Positions 1 through 7,918 of a DNA stretch of 38,331 nucleotides are shown here, piece by piece. The stretch is from a virus: positions 1-38,331 of IMG/VR virus record IMGVR_UViG_3300042112_000753; one strand, 5' to 3'. Under the pieces are notes generated by a model that saw nothing but the letters and a program-made list of their open reading frames with translations, was not told the DNA's origin and ran no database searches. Every line of letters starts with the position of its first letter. The first letter of the stretch is position 1. Position numbers and translations under genes: made by a program.

Positions 1-47
1 ACTAAGATCAAAGCAGCAGCAATAGCTAATAGTATCTTGTTATTCAT
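1..47 (-). CDS. Partial small secreted or membrane protein
   Basis: An ATG at 47-45 opens a reading frame that leaves the window at position 1. The visible residues are MNKILLAIAAALIL, a short basic start followed by a hydrophobic run, as in a signal peptide or membrane anchor. The ATG overlaps the stop of the upstream gene as ATGA, so translation is probably coupled. Nothing more can be said because the rest lies outside the window. Confidence 0.55.
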   Translation of the reverse strand, partial: MNNKILLAIAAALIL

Positions 48-430
48 AGCGAATTATCCTTTGCTTCTGCACAGACCTTGGGACTAAGATAAGGAAACAT
101 TTGATCCGCCACCTTAATGGCTTCCTGACAACCACTTTGTTCTGCCAAGTCTCTTGTTTGTTTCCAAGATTCTACAAGCCTAAAAAACAAATCATTCTTA
201 GCATTAATCTGTGCTGTGGTAACAGGTTTAGTGACTATACCAGCAACACTGGTTTTATTACCAAGCGTATTTTTTAGCTTATCAACCAATGGATTAACTA
301 GTTGTTGTACTGGACTAAGTTTATCCTTAAACACTACCCATAATACTAAACCAACACCAGCATATAATGCGATATCCACTGGTGCTAAACTACTACTAAA
401 TTCATCAAAACTTTGAGTAACATAATTCAT
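44..430 (-). CDS. Small single-TM phage protein, possible lysis-module member
   Basis: 128 residues. One hydrophobic segment at about residues 19-34 (DIALYAGVGLVLWVVF) is followed by a polar, probably helical C-terminal part with two cysteines near the end. No enzyme motif is visible. It sits in a run of small membrane proteins at the left end of the window and overlaps the next gene by ATGA. A holin, antiholin or spanin-like role is possible from context only. Confidence 0.6.
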   Translation of the reverse strand: MNYVTQSFDEFSSSLAPVDIALYAGVGLVLWVVFKDKLSPVQQLVNPLVDKLKNTLGNKTSVAGIVTKPVTTAQINAKNDLFFRLVESWKQTRDLAEQSGCQEAIKVADQMFPYLSPKVCAEAKDNSL

Positions 431-441
431 TGTAAAGCCTC

Positions 442-867
442 TTATTTATCTGAAGTCTTTGGGATAATGTCAATTAGTGAATTTATCTTGGCCTGCGAAT
501 CAATAAACACTCCGGTATTTCTAAAGGTTGTTACCATAGCATCAATTGTAGCACCGACCATTATCATGAGAATAGATTTCACATACTTATGTATAATAGG
601 CTCGAAAAAATTTGGAACAAAGGGTATATCTATTACTACAAAAACGCTATCATAAAACTTGGATAATGCTTCCATAGCGATAACCTTTTTATCCGGTCCC
701 GCTAAATCAGTAGCAATTTGCTCTATAATCTGTACCACAGACGCTACTGCTAATTGTAAAATTTTCCATGCTTGAGCTAATGCTACCTTTTTAACAATAC
801 CCAAAGAATCTTTGGTATTATTTATTAGTTTTTCTATTTCTACTTTTACTAATTCTTGAGGAGTCAT
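442..867 (-). CDS. Hypothetical phage protein with amphipathic/hydrophobic C-terminal half
   Basis: 141 residues. The N-terminal half is helical and mixed. Residues about 75-115 contain a hydrophobic region around IDIPFVPNFFEPIIHKY and ILMIMVGATIDAMV that could associate with membrane. I do not recognise a named family. The start overlaps the end of the upstream holin-like gene by about 50 bases in another frame, an arrangement typical of compressed phage lysis modules. The function is not assigned. Confidence 0.6.
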   Translation of the reverse strand: MTPQELVKVEIEKLINNTKDSLGIVKKVALAQAWKILQLAVASVVQIIEQIATDLAGPDKKVIAMEALSKFYDSVFVVIDIPFVPNFFEPIIHKYVKSILMIMVGATIDAMVTTFRNTGVFIDSQAKINSLIDIIPKTSDK

Positions 868-1198
868 AAATTACCCCTGGTTTGGGTTTGGGTTTAGTTT
901 TAGTGTTGGTTTTTTTCTTTGGTGGTACTACTTTTGTATCATCATTATTCCACCAACTTTTCTTAATTTCTGTTCTACCTTTCACATATCTATATAGAAC
1001 AGTTAATTGTCCAATAATTAAAATAACAGCCTCTAATCCTCTACTGGTTTCTTGAATAAGATCTTCTTTATGTGAATTCTCTGTAATTAATCCGGTAAGA
1101 TAAAGTCCACTAAAAATAAAACTAACCAATGTAAACCAAAATTCACTAGTTTTATATCCTGGCTTTAATTTTGTATTCATGTTATGATTATACACCAT
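818..1198 (-). CDS. Holin-like two-TM membrane protein
   Basis: 126 residues. After a short polar start come two hydrophobic segments (about residues 20-40, FWFTLVSFIFSGLYLTGLI, and 55-70, AVILIIGQLTVLYRYVKGRT) and a very basic lysine-rich tail. The KPGYKTSEFWFTLVS start and the YVKGRTE end of the second helix resemble small phage holin-type proteins; this is resemblance by eye. Two starts are possible: ATG at 1198, coupled to the upstream stop as TAATG, or ATG at 1180. A late-promoter-like octamer (1196-1189) lies between them. Its location beside other small membrane proteins supports a lysis role. Confidence 0.6.
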   Translation of the reverse strand: MVYNHNMNTKLKPGYKTSEFWFTLVSFIFSGLYLTGLITENSHKEDLIQETSRGLEAVILIIGQLTVLYRYVKGRTEIKKSWWNNDDTKVVPPKKKTNTKTKPKPKPGVIYDSSRISKSRNRKTNK

Positions 1199-1518
1199 TA
1201 GGCGCGCTCTATTCTATCTTCTAAAGCTTCCAGAGTTTTACCAAGTGTGGCTATTTGAATTTTAAGTTCTGTCATTACCTCTGTGTTTCGCTGTAAAGCA
1301 GAAGCGAAGGCCGCTTGTGTCTCTTTGTTGCTAGCTAATCGTTCCATTATAAACTGACGATCTTCGTTGTAGGGACTTTGGGTTTCTATCATGTGAGCAA
1401 CCTCGCTTTTAGTAGCCATATTGCGACCTATTGCAACCCAAAAACCTACCATAGTAACTATTATACCGATACTAGTGGTAGCTATATTTTCCCAAAAATG
1501 AATAATCGTTTCTGACAT
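1198..1518 (-). CDS. Small membrane protein, N-terminal TM plus coiled coil
   Basis: 106 residues. One transmembrane segment at about 14-30 (TSIGIIVTMVGFWVAIG) is followed by about 75 polar residues with heptad-like leucine/isoleucine spacing (TELKIQIATLGKTLEALEDRIE), so probably a coiled coil. The ATG at 1518 has an upstream AAGGAT. The shape fits a membrane-anchored lysis accessory or spanin-like protein, but no family is recognised. Confidence 0.65.
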   Translation of the reverse strand: MSETIIHFWENIATTSIGIIVTMVGFWVAIGRNMATKSEVAHMIETQSPYNEDRQFIMERLASNKETQAAFASALQRNTEVMTELKIQIATLGKTLEALEDRIERA

Positions 1519-1534
1519 AATATTTATCCTTCAA

Positions 1535-1569
1535 GAAAAAAAGCCATCGATACACTGTGTATGATGGCT
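1535..1569 (-). terminator. Rho-independent terminator, minus strand
   Basis: Read on the minus strand, AGCCATC-ATACAC pairs with GTGTAT-C-GATGGCT (13 base pairs with one bulged base and a one-base turn). It is followed directly by a run of T. It lies between the gene ending at 1611 and the membrane-protein gene starting at 1518. It should end transcripts of the structural region before the lysis-like genes. Confidence 0.8.
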
Positions 1570-1610
1570 CTTTCCCTATTGGCCTCGGATTATAAACATA
1601 AATTCATTAA

Positions 1611-2180
1611 TCAATAATTAGTTTTAGCCTTGTAGTTATCGTTATATGGAGTCTTAGCGCCTCTCATATAGGTCAGTTCGCCAGGAACTGCTGCTGTTGG
1701 AGTGGCTGCTTCGTCTGTACTAAACGAAATTGTTGTTGCGGCTGGATAACCAACATCCCATTCGCCAGTTGTTCTATTGTACTTATTGGCTCTAAGAGCT
1801 GTAGTAAATAGATCAGAAGCATTACTTTCTACTTTATTGATGCTACGGATTATATCACCATCATTGCCCGGTGTTTTGATAGCACTATTAGCAACGCCAG
1901 CAAGTTCATCTGTGATTAAACTTGAAACTGGCTTTGTATTATTGTGAGCAAATGTACCAGCAGAAACAGCTTTGCCAGCATAATCAACCTGTGTTGTAGT
2001 ATCTGGGATAACTGTTGATGCAAAAACTGCAACTTTGGGATCTGGTGTTGTTACACTCTCTAAAACATTCGATGTTGCTGTACCATTGGCTTTCATTGTT
2101 CCGTGAGCGTTGTTGGCTTCTAAAAATGAGCCAAATCCATTGCCTGTTAGGGCTGAACCGTTAACTTGAGCTGTGGCCAT
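1611..2180 (-). CDS. Probable phage structural protein, unknown family
   Basis: 189 residues, rich in Ala, Thr, Asn and Ser with few charges, as in many virion proteins (MATAQVNGSALTGNG start). I chose the ATG at 2180 because GGAG lies 7 bases upstream and the late-promoter motif at 2228-2221 sits 40 bases upstream; a longer frame to 2303 would run through the promoter and into the upstream gene. It is followed by a terminator, so it is probably a single-gene late transcript, which fits an abundant virion component. No fold is recognised. Confidence 0.65.
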   Translation of the reverse strand: MATAQVNGSALTGNGFGSFLEANNAHGTMKANGTATSNVLESVTTPDPKVAVFASTVIPDTTTQVDYAGKAVSAGTFAHNNTKPVSSLITDELAGVANSAIKTPGNDGDIIRSINKVESNASDLFTTALRANKYNRTTGEWDVGYPAATTISFSTDEAATPTAAVPGELTYMRGAKTPYNDNYKAKTNY

Positions 2181-2217
2181 TAGTATACTCCGTAATAAAG
2201 GGAATTTTAAGACTTTT

Positions 2218-2228
2218 GTATATACACC
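2218..2228 (-). promoter_or_regulatory. Late-type promoter motif GGTGTATATAC
   Basis: The octamer GGTGTATA (2228 to 2221) lies in the gap between the stop of the DeoC-like gene (2233) and the ATG at 2180. It is one of a set of identical or near-identical copies upstream of minus-strand genes here, with no clear -35 box. Assignment to the phage sigma factor is inference. Confidence 0.6.
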
Positions 2229-2232
2229 GACA

Positions 2233-2898
2233 TCACTCTTTATGCGTCGAATTGAACTGTATAAAATTACGCAGACTATGGATTGATGTGGTTCTAAAGC
2301 CAAATAGACCAGATTTTATCATGGTACTAAAGTGTTTTTCTGCCCAAATATTTCCAGTACAAATAATATTGAGATCTTTAGAGTTTTCATATAGGAAAAT
2401 GGATGCCAAGATATTATCGGCTAAATTATCTAGAAAATATCCTGTGGACGGATAAACATATTTGATATTAAAATTTTCAAAAATTTCACATATTTTCTTT
2501 AAACAATGATGGTCAAAAAATCGATATTCTAAGATATATCTAGCGTGAAGTCCACTTTCAGCACAATATTCCATAACGCTTTTTACATCATCTCTAATTT
2601 TATCATATTTTCTATTGGCGGCTAAGTTTTGTGGCATCGCTATGTCAACAGCGTTTGCTCCGGCTTTAAAGGCTTGCTCAATAGCGCATCGTCTAGTTTT
2701 GGTGTCAGAAATACCAAGTGGATAATCGACCAAACAAGAAATGACAATTTTATCGGTTGGTACTAAATTTTTTACAGATTTAATTAGGTAATATGGTAGT
2801 GTGATACTATTTATCGGATACTGCTGTATTTCATTAACAAGAGTTTTCGACTCTGCTTCGTTGATTTCCGTATCTGTTATAGCAAAATCAATATACAT
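2233..2898 (-). CDS. DeoC-fold (deoxyribose-phosphate aldolase-like) protein lacking the catalytic lysine
   Basis: 221 residues, close to the size of bacterial DeoC. The middle follows the DeoC pattern: a strand with VISCLVDYPLG (family ATVIGFPxG), then AIEQAFKAGANAVDIAMP (D85 at the site of the conserved catalytic Asp), then YILEYRF, then KYVYPSTGYF. In active DeoC that last motif is KTSTG, with lysine forming the Schiff base on deoxyribose 5-phosphate. Here the position is Tyr149, and the second lysine region (GxKxxGG) reads NIICTGNI. So the fold is probably kept but classical aldolase chemistry is unlikely. It is directly downstream of the ClpP-like gene with a 1-base overlap. Confidence 0.7.
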   Translation of the reverse strand: MYIDFAITDTEINEAESKTLVNEIQQYPINSITLPYYLIKSVKNLVPTDKIVISCLVDYPLGISDTKTRRCAIEQAFKAGANAVDIAMPQNLAANRKYDKIRDDVKSVMEYCAESGLHARYILEYRFFDHHCLKKICEIFENFNIKYVYPSTGYFLDNLADNILASIFLYENSKDLNIICTGNIWAEKHFSTMIKSGLFGFRTTSIHSLRNFIQFNSTHKE

Positions 2899-3578
2899 TA
2901 TTTAGCTTTCTTTATAGCGTTCTTAATATAGTCTAAATTTGGAAATCTTTTAGTACCAAGAATACCATCAGCGAAGCCATAGTCCACGGCCTCTTCTGCT
3001 GTAAGAATCCAATCTCTTTTAGTGGCTAATTGTGTTACAATATGCTTTCTTGCCATTAATCTTTTCCAATTTTTTTCTTTGCAAATCTTACTATTCATAC
3101 ACTTTTCTGTAAATATATCTATCATCTTTTCGCTCTCTTTTTCGCTCCATTGAACCATACTAAGAGCCGCTTTGTGTTCATTGTCTACGCTAATAGAACC
3201 ATAATGTACCAAAAAATTAGTATTAGGACTTAGAATTCTAAGATCAGCAGCCTGCAATAAAACAGTACTACTAGACTCCACCTTTGCATAAGCCACTATA
3301 ATAACTTTGCTTTTACTATTTTTTATCACATCGTATATTCCGAGACAATCTTGCCAATCGCCACCGGGCATGTGCATATGAATCAAAATAGGATCTAAAG
3401 ATATCAAATTAAGATATCTCATATTTTTTTGAAAGATAATAGCAGAACGATAGTCTACACCGGGTTCTTCATCATTGTCGGATAAGTATGAATGTAAATA
3501 AATTTCTCTATTTTCAACATCTATATTATAAGAATGAATATCATTAAGAATATTATTATGATGATTATGATTAGTCAT
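2898..3578 (-). CDS. ClpP-like serine protease
   Basis: 226 residues, slightly longer than cellular ClpP. The S14 pattern is visible: oxyanion loop MPGGDW (70-75), nucleophile region AKVESSSTVLLQAAD with Ser102 the best-aligned serine, His125 in NFLVHYGS, and Asp189 in ATKRDWILTAEEAVDYGFADGIL, which matches the ClpP ending. ClpP-type proteases in phages act either as head-maturation proteases or as general proteolytic subunits. No Clp ATPase is present here, and the neighbours (DeoC fold, small conserved proteins, sigma factor) do not settle the role. The poorly conserved first 30 residues are rich in Asn and His. Confidence 0.8.
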   Translation of the reverse strand: MTNHNHHNNILNDIHSYNIDVENREIYLHSYLSDNDEEPGVDYRSAIIFQKNMRYLNLISLDPILIHMHMPGGDWQDCLGIYDVIKNSKSKVIIVAYAKVESSSTVLLQAADLRILSPNTNFLVHYGSISVDNEHKAALSMVQWSEKESEKMIDIFTEKCMNSKICKEKNWKRLMARKHIVTQLATKRDWILTAEEAVDYGFADGILGTKRFPNLDYIKNAIKKAK

Positions 3579-3996
3579 GATTATTTATAACTCTGTATAC
3601 TTTATCATTAATATCTTTCATAGTATCTGAGTCATTAAAGCATTTACCTATAGCAATTCTAAAGCGATATCGTGTAAATATGTCTAGTATTTCTACGCCA
3701 TCACAAGTTTCAATAATTTTTTGTATTTTTTCAGATATGTTAAAATTAGTATGCCCAAGCCAAAAGTTAAAAATTTTACTACTAGCGGTATGTTCGTTAT
3801 ATGGTATTAATCCCATTGGGGAAGCTATAACCTTTATAGGTTTACTATTCTGAATAATTTTGGGTCCATCTTCATCTTCATTTTCAATATCTTCATCTAG
3901 ATCATCGATTTTATTATCATAATCGGTCCATTTTACCTCGTCCATATCTGCTCCAAACGGATCTATCCATTTTTCCCACACTATAATTGGTTTCAT
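3571..3996 (-). CDS. Conserved phage hypothetical protein
   Basis: 141 residues. The N-terminal half is very acidic (residues 18-45). The C-terminal half is well structured, with SSKIFNFWLGHTNFNIS and VEILDIFTRYRFRIAIGK. I recognise this type of segment from phage hypothetical proteins but know of no function. It overlaps the next gene by 8 bases and the previous one by ATGA, so it is co-translated with its neighbours. Confidence 0.65.
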   Translation of the reverse strand: MKPIIVWEKWIDPFGADMDEVKWTDYDNKIDDLDEDIENEDEDGPKIIQNSKPIKVIASPMGLIPYNEHTASSKIFNFWLGHTNFNISEKIQKIIETCDGVEILDIFTRYRFRIAIGKCFNDSDTMKDINDKVYRVINNHD

Positions 3997-4379
3997 TGGT
4001 TTTTCGATCCTTTATCAAAAAATGTTGGAGATACTATAGGATTATTTTCTTCTTCTTCCTCTAGTTTTTGAATTTGTAACATACACATAGACCATGTATT
4101 TGTAATATCTTCTATAAATTTAGCATGATCGGTATTAGAATCTTTAATTTCTTCGAAGATATCAAGTATAGACTGAACATAATATCCTTCGTTCATTAAA
4201 AATAGCATATTACCAAAATTTGTTGAAGCTTGTTTTCCAACATGATTAATAGCAATTTTAACTTTTACAAGACCATCCTCATCGCAAGATATAATAAGTT
4301 GATTTTCTGAACTTATATGCTCTTTCTGCTTTGTTTGCTTTGAATATCCAAGCAAGTTTTTTATATATTGATATATCAT
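3993..4379 (-). CDS. Hypothetical phage protein
   Basis: 128 residues, mixed alpha/beta by eye, with a strand-rich part (QLIISCDEDGLVKVKIAIN) followed by helices and a glutamate-rich stretch near residue 108. No family is recognised. It is coupled by ATGA to the downstream gene. Confidence 0.6.
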   Translation of the reverse strand: MIYQYIKNLLGYSKQTKQKEHISSENQLIISCDEDGLVKVKIAINHVGKQASTNFGNMLFLMNEGYYVQSILDIFEEIKDSNTDHAKFIEDITNTWSMCMLQIQKLEEEEENNPIVSPTFFDKGSKNQ

Positions 4380-4383
4380 TATA

Positions 4384-4761
4384 TTATCTTAGTTTTTGAA
4401 TAACTTCAAATAATACTGGACTAATTTTTTGCTCTTTCAGTAATTCGAATTCTATCCAATGGGCATTATTCAAACTATCTGTGTGATTGATAATAAAACC
4501 ATAAACAGTATTTATATCATTTGGATTTTCTGATAAATCTCCATGATGTATATTGATAATTTGTGGTAGTAACTCTAAATCACTAACAAAAACAAAGCTC
4601 TTTAAAAATTCAATAATTTGATGATTAATGTCTTTCAGATGTTCTATGCTTAGATCAAAACACGGAAAAACAATATTGTTTGGATCTGATGATAAAACAA
4701 ATCTTTTATTCAGATTAATATTTGTAGAAAATACTACACAATGTATTTTAAGATTAAACAT
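4384..4761 (-). CDS. Hypothetical phage protein
   Basis: 125 residues from the ATG at 4761 (MFNLKIHCVVF); a slightly longer start at 4770 gives MLLMFNL. The pattern of strands and the segment NTVYGFIINH...HWIEFELL suggest a compact alpha/beta domain, but I cannot name it. The gene begins inside the last codons of the sigma-factor gene, so expression is probably coupled. Confidence 0.6.
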   Translation of the reverse strand: MFNLKIHCVVFSTNINLNKRFVLSSDPNNIVFPCFDLSIEHLKDINHQIIEFLKSFVFVSDLELLPQIINIHHGDLSENPNDINTVYGFIINHTDSLNNAHWIEFELLKEQKISPVLFEVIQKLR

Positions 4762-5416
4762 TAATAACACCCTTAATCATTTCTATGGCTTTATTTAAGC
4801 CCTGTCTAACTGCTTCGCGTGTGATGCCATATTTTTGGCCAATCTTTTCAAAAGTATAAGACTCAAAATAATATAGTCGTATATAGTCTTTTTGTCTAGA
4901 TGTTAAACAGTCTAGGGATAGTAGATTATCTATTAGAGAGGATAGCTGTTCTTTATTTTCTTTCTCTATGAGAATTTCTTCTGGATTTAGTGCTTTTGAA
5001 TCTTCTGTAAAAGACTGTGTTGATTCAGAATCATTCTCGTCCCCTAAAACATGATTTAAAGAATATACTTTTTTCTTGAACTTTTTGTTCTTTTTGTGGT
5101 CTTTGGAAACATATGTTTGAATAGCCCATAATGCACATTGATTTCTATATGAATAGCGTGTCTTTTTTGTGCCTTTATCGTTTTTGTAGTCTGCATCCCA
5201 ACGCCAATCAGCCATCATAATAGCGGTGGCAACAGACGAGATAGCATCCTCATCTTTTAACATTTTTGTTGATAGACCATGATAAAACTTATTAGAAAAT
5301 TTAGCGATGGATTTTTTAGCTAATAAGATATATTCATTTAAATGATCAAACTGAATATCGTTGTGGTTTTTGTACTCAATTTTTTGATTACCAATACCAT
5401 TTAATTGTAATAACAT
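4754..5416 (-). CDS. Phage sigma factor (gp55-like), region 2-like plus region 4
   Basis: 220 residues. Residues about 30-105 are helical with an aromatic, basic region-2-like stretch (WRWDADYKND, then YSYRNQCALWAIQTYVSK), similar in layout to T4 late sigma gp55. A lysine-rich acidic linker follows. Residues 158-215 form a clear region 4: LTSRQKDYIRLYYFESYTFEKIG, then the helix-turn-helix KIGQKYGITREAVRQGLNKA. Region 4 normally contacts -35 DNA or beta flap. The start has AAGGAAT 5 bases upstream. A recurring RGTGTATA promoter-like motif in this window is a natural candidate target. It could also be a host-like ECF-type factor, but the length and context favour a phage late or middle sigma. 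Confidence 0.8.
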   Translation of the reverse strand: MLLQLNGIGNQKIEYKNHNDIQFDHLNEYILLAKKSIAKFSNKFYHGLSTKMLKDEDAISSVATAIMMADWRWDADYKNDKGTKKTRYSYRNQCALWAIQTYVSKDHKKNKKFKKKVYSLNHVLGDENDSESTQSFTEDSKALNPEEILIEKENKEQLSSLIDNLLSLDCLTSRQKDYIRLYYFESYTFEKIGQKYGITREAVRQGLNKAIEMIKGVINV

Positions 5417-5427
5417 TATATTCCTTT

Positions 5428-5727
5428 TTAATAAAGAGTTCCTAAAATATCATTTACTATATTCTTAATAGATTGTCTTAATGATTTTCTTTCATCATCT
5501 GTAAATCCTATCGTCATATCTTCGCACTTGTCTAGGTAAAAATCCACATAGTACTTAGATATAATCTTATCCAAGCACTGATCATTAATATCAATAGCTG
5601 GTTTATACTTAAGTATGTACTTAATGTCTGCTAGAGATTCGATAATAGAATCATTCTCAGCATAATGATGCTTATAAATAAGTCTATTAATTAGCCACTC
5701 TATAAAATTTATCCTATCACCGATCAC
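5428..5727 (-). CDS. Hypothetical phage protein, GTG start
   Basis: 99 residues, largely helical and mildly acidic (MIGDRINFIEWLINRLIYKH). The start codon is GTG at 5727 with TTGGAA a few bases upstream; no ATG is available in the early part of the frame. It lies directly upstream of the sigma-factor gene with an 11-base gap, so it is in the same operon. No function is recognised. Confidence 0.55.
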   Translation of the reverse strand: MIGDRINFIEWLINRLIYKHHYAENDSIIESLADIKYILKYKPAIDINDQCLDKIISKYYVDFYLDKCEDMTIGFTDDERKSLRQSIKNIVNDILGTLY

Positions 5728-5741
5728 AAAATTCCAATTTA

Positions 5742-6890
5742 TTATTTAGTTAATTTTTCCCATTGATCAGGATCGGGTCTGTCTTTATCTCCACGTTTGG
5801 CTGGACGATAATTTTTACCCATTCTTTCTTTCTTTTTACGGATATTATCCCATAAGCCGGGACGTTTTTCTGCTGCGAACATAGTTTTATCATCGTCAGC
5901 CAATGGTAAAAACATTAGAAAATCTTCAAATTTTTTCATTGCTTCTACCATGCCGGTCATTCTAACATTTTTCATAGCATCTGTCAACTTCTTTTTTACA
6001 ACCGGGTCTGCTATGTTCTCTATAATAGTATATATATTAGCATATAGTTCCATCATGGTTTTCATAGCATTAGTATCATTAAGCTTAGTATTTTCCTCAT
6101 CATCACCATATAGATCATCAAGATTTTTCATGGTTGATGGACCGAGTTCAAATTGATTAATATCATTATAAGAATCTGCTTCCGCAGGAGCATCGGGCAT
6201 AACAAATGTATAGTGTGGGAGATCTTTAATTCTTACTCTTTTGAGTTTTTTCTTCTTTTGTTCAATTGGTTCTACCTTAGATTCTTCATTCGTTGGTTCC
6301 TCTGTCTCTTCTTCTTCCTCCTCTTCTTCATCTTCCTGTTCAAACTCTACATACATTACAAAATCATGAATACTGCGCATATGATCCTCAGCAACAGCTA
6401 TCATACCTTGTAGATGTGGTGCTGTTAGATTATTTTTTACAGTCTCATTTTCTAGATTATTAATGATATCTTGAGCGTGCGCCGCTATGGCTTTTAGTGA
6501 ACCAACACTCATATCATAAAAACTTTCTTTATAATCATCCATTTCAGATATTTCGTCGTTTTCTTCTTCTTGAGCTTTTACTGTTTTATTAAGCCCTAAT
6601 TGTTCTTTACTCGCGTCGGGTAAAGCAGCAACAAACTCTGGACCTTTACGCTTAGCCATATTGTATAGCTTTTTTAAGAAAGCATCATAACTCATTTGTC
6701 CTTTCATGCGTCCAAAATTACTAATAGCGTCTGGAATATCTTGTGGACTAACTATTGGAAAAGATCGTGTTTCAGGAAATAGAAAGTCACTATCTTTAAG
6801 TTCGCTACGCTTTTGGCCCTTATAGGTTTTTTGAGCTGCGTTGACTAATATTTCATTTACAGAATTAAGAATATCATGTATACGATCCAT
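5742..6890 (-). CDS. Scaffold/prohead-associated type protein with acidic middle
   Basis: 382 residues. Residues about 27-70 (LKDSDFLFPETRSFPIVSPQ, followed by ISNFGRM) match the pattern of a short domain common in phage head and scaffold proteins (DUF6582-like: SDFAYPExRxFPI...ARNALAR). A glutamate-rich low-complexity stretch (about 182-200) is followed by a helical C-terminal half and a basic tail. Its neighbours are a cysteine-rich protein, a ferritin-like protein and a DUF6321-type protein, consistent with a head or prohead-core role. That role is inference. Confidence 0.6.
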   Translation of the reverse strand: MDRIHDILNSVNEILVNAAQKTYKGQKRSELKDSDFLFPETRSFPIVSPQDIPDAISNFGRMKGQMSYDAFLKKLYNMAKRKGPEFVAALPDASKEQLGLNKTVKAQEEENDEISEMDDYKESFYDMSVGSLKAIAAHAQDIINNLENETVKNNLTAPHLQGMIAVAEDHMRSIHDFVMYVEFEQEDEEEEEEEETEEPTNEESKVEPIEQKKKKLKRVRIKDLPHYTFVMPDAPAEADSYNDINQFELGPSTMKNLDDLYGDDEENTKLNDTNAMKTMMELYANIYTIIENIADPVVKKKLTDAMKNVRMTGMVEAMKKFEDFLMFLPLADDDKTMFAAEKRPGLWDNIRKKKERMGKNYRPAKRGDKDRPDPDQWEKLTK

Positions 6891-6893
6891 TTT

Positions 6894-7316
6894 TTATACC
6901 TCGTCAGTTAAAGGACCACCCGTAATCCAAGCATCACAAGTTCTATCACCAGCACATTTGAAATCGAATAGTTCACAATAGCCTAGGTTGGCTAAATTAA
7001 CAATCTTTCCTGCCTCATTCATATCTTCTTCACAAATACCTTTTTCGATACATTTACGCATCTTGTCTTTTATAATAAAAGCAGCACAATTAGAACATCT
7101 CATAGTTTGTGCTTCTTCTATAGATGTCTTAAATAAATCTGCTTTTTGTTGCCAAAATTGTGGACTGTCTAACTCTGGATTAGCAGGACCATAATTTGCT
7201 TTATCAACACAAATTTTACGATTAGCTAAATTTAGACTAATATCTTGTGTTGCTGGTGGGCATTCCACGTTGGTTTGTACTTGTTCTAATAGTTCGTCTG
7301 CTCGTGATTTAAACAT
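6894..7316 (-). CDS. Conserved cysteine-rich phage protein
   Basis: 140 residues with nine cysteines. The core motif runs YGPANPELDSPQFWQQKADLF, then TMRCSNCAAFI, then LGYCELFDFKCAGDRTCDAW. I recognise this as a conserved phage pattern, usually near structural genes; the paired cysteines suggest a bound metal or iron-sulfur cluster or disulfides, which is inference. It ends 3 bases before the scaffold-like gene and begins 2 bases after the ferritin-like gene. Confidence 0.65.
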   Translation of the reverse strand: MFKSRADELLEQVQTNVECPPATQDISLNLANRKICVDKANYGPANPELDSPQFWQQKADLFKTSIEEAQTMRCSNCAAFIIKDKMRKCIEKGICEEDMNEAGKIVNLANLGYCELFDFKCAGDRTCDAWITGGPLTDEV

Positions 7317-7318
7317 GG

Positions 7319-7918
7319 TCAGATCTGAATACTTAAGAAGTTATCAAGACCCATTTGTTCAATTAACTTTAAATAAGCCTCATAAAGAACAATACCGTCC
7401 TCACTTCCTTGTAGGAGTGGAATCATCATATTGGCTGTCATTTCGTCCCCAATAGCTCTTGCTGCAACAATTGTTTCTCTTTCTGCTGCTGCTGCTTCTC
7501 TCACGGAATTTAAATTATATTGAATCAAAGCCACCATATCGTGTCGTGTCCATGATGGTTGAGAAACTACAAGCGGTTGATAATCAACATCAAAAAATTC
7601 TAGTCTTTTAATGTTTTCAGCAGCGTGTTTGTGTTCTTGTTCAGCGTCTGCTTTAATTACTTCTGCTAGTTTCTTATATCCCCATCTTTCTAGATGCACG
7701 GCTTGTGCTGTTAATGCTGTGGCTTGCTGCCAATGAACATTTAAAGATTGCTTTAGTAAAGAGATTACTTCTTCGGATGAATAATTAACAACCTCTTGTG
7801 ACTCGGCTGGTTCTTCTGTGGTGATTTCCTCTGAGATCGCTACTGGTTCAATAACTGTTTCGTTTGTATTGTCTAGTGTTTGTTCTTGCTCTTTAATTAA
7901 ATCTTCAATCGGTTTCAT
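7319..7918 (-). CDS. Ferritin/bacterioferritin-like four-helix protein with incomplete metal site
   Basis: 199 residues. The first 48 are acidic and disordered-looking. Residues about 52-199 align along their length with bacterioferritin: ERWGYKKLAEVIKADAEQEHKHA (family WGLKKL...ESIDEMKHA), RAIGDEMTANM and the ending EAYLKLIEQMGLDNFLSIQI (family LDLIEKIGLQNYLQSQI). E95 and H98 match the first ExxH pair. The second pair, normally ExxH, reads SEDG, and the first-helix Glu is replaced. A standard ferroxidase centre is therefore unlikely. ATGA overlap with the HNH gene upstream. The role may be structural; it is an unusual protein to find among virion genes. Confidence 0.7.
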   Translation of the reverse strand: MKPIEDLIKEQEQTLDNTNETVIEPVAISEEITTEEPAESQEVVNYSSEEVISLLKQSLNVHWQQATALTAQAVHLERWGYKKLAEVIKADAEQEHKHAAENIKRLEFFDVDYQPLVVSQPSWTRHDMVALIQYNLNSVREAAAAERETIVAARAIGDEMTANMMIPLLQGSEDGIVLYEAYLKLIEQMGLDNFLSIQI

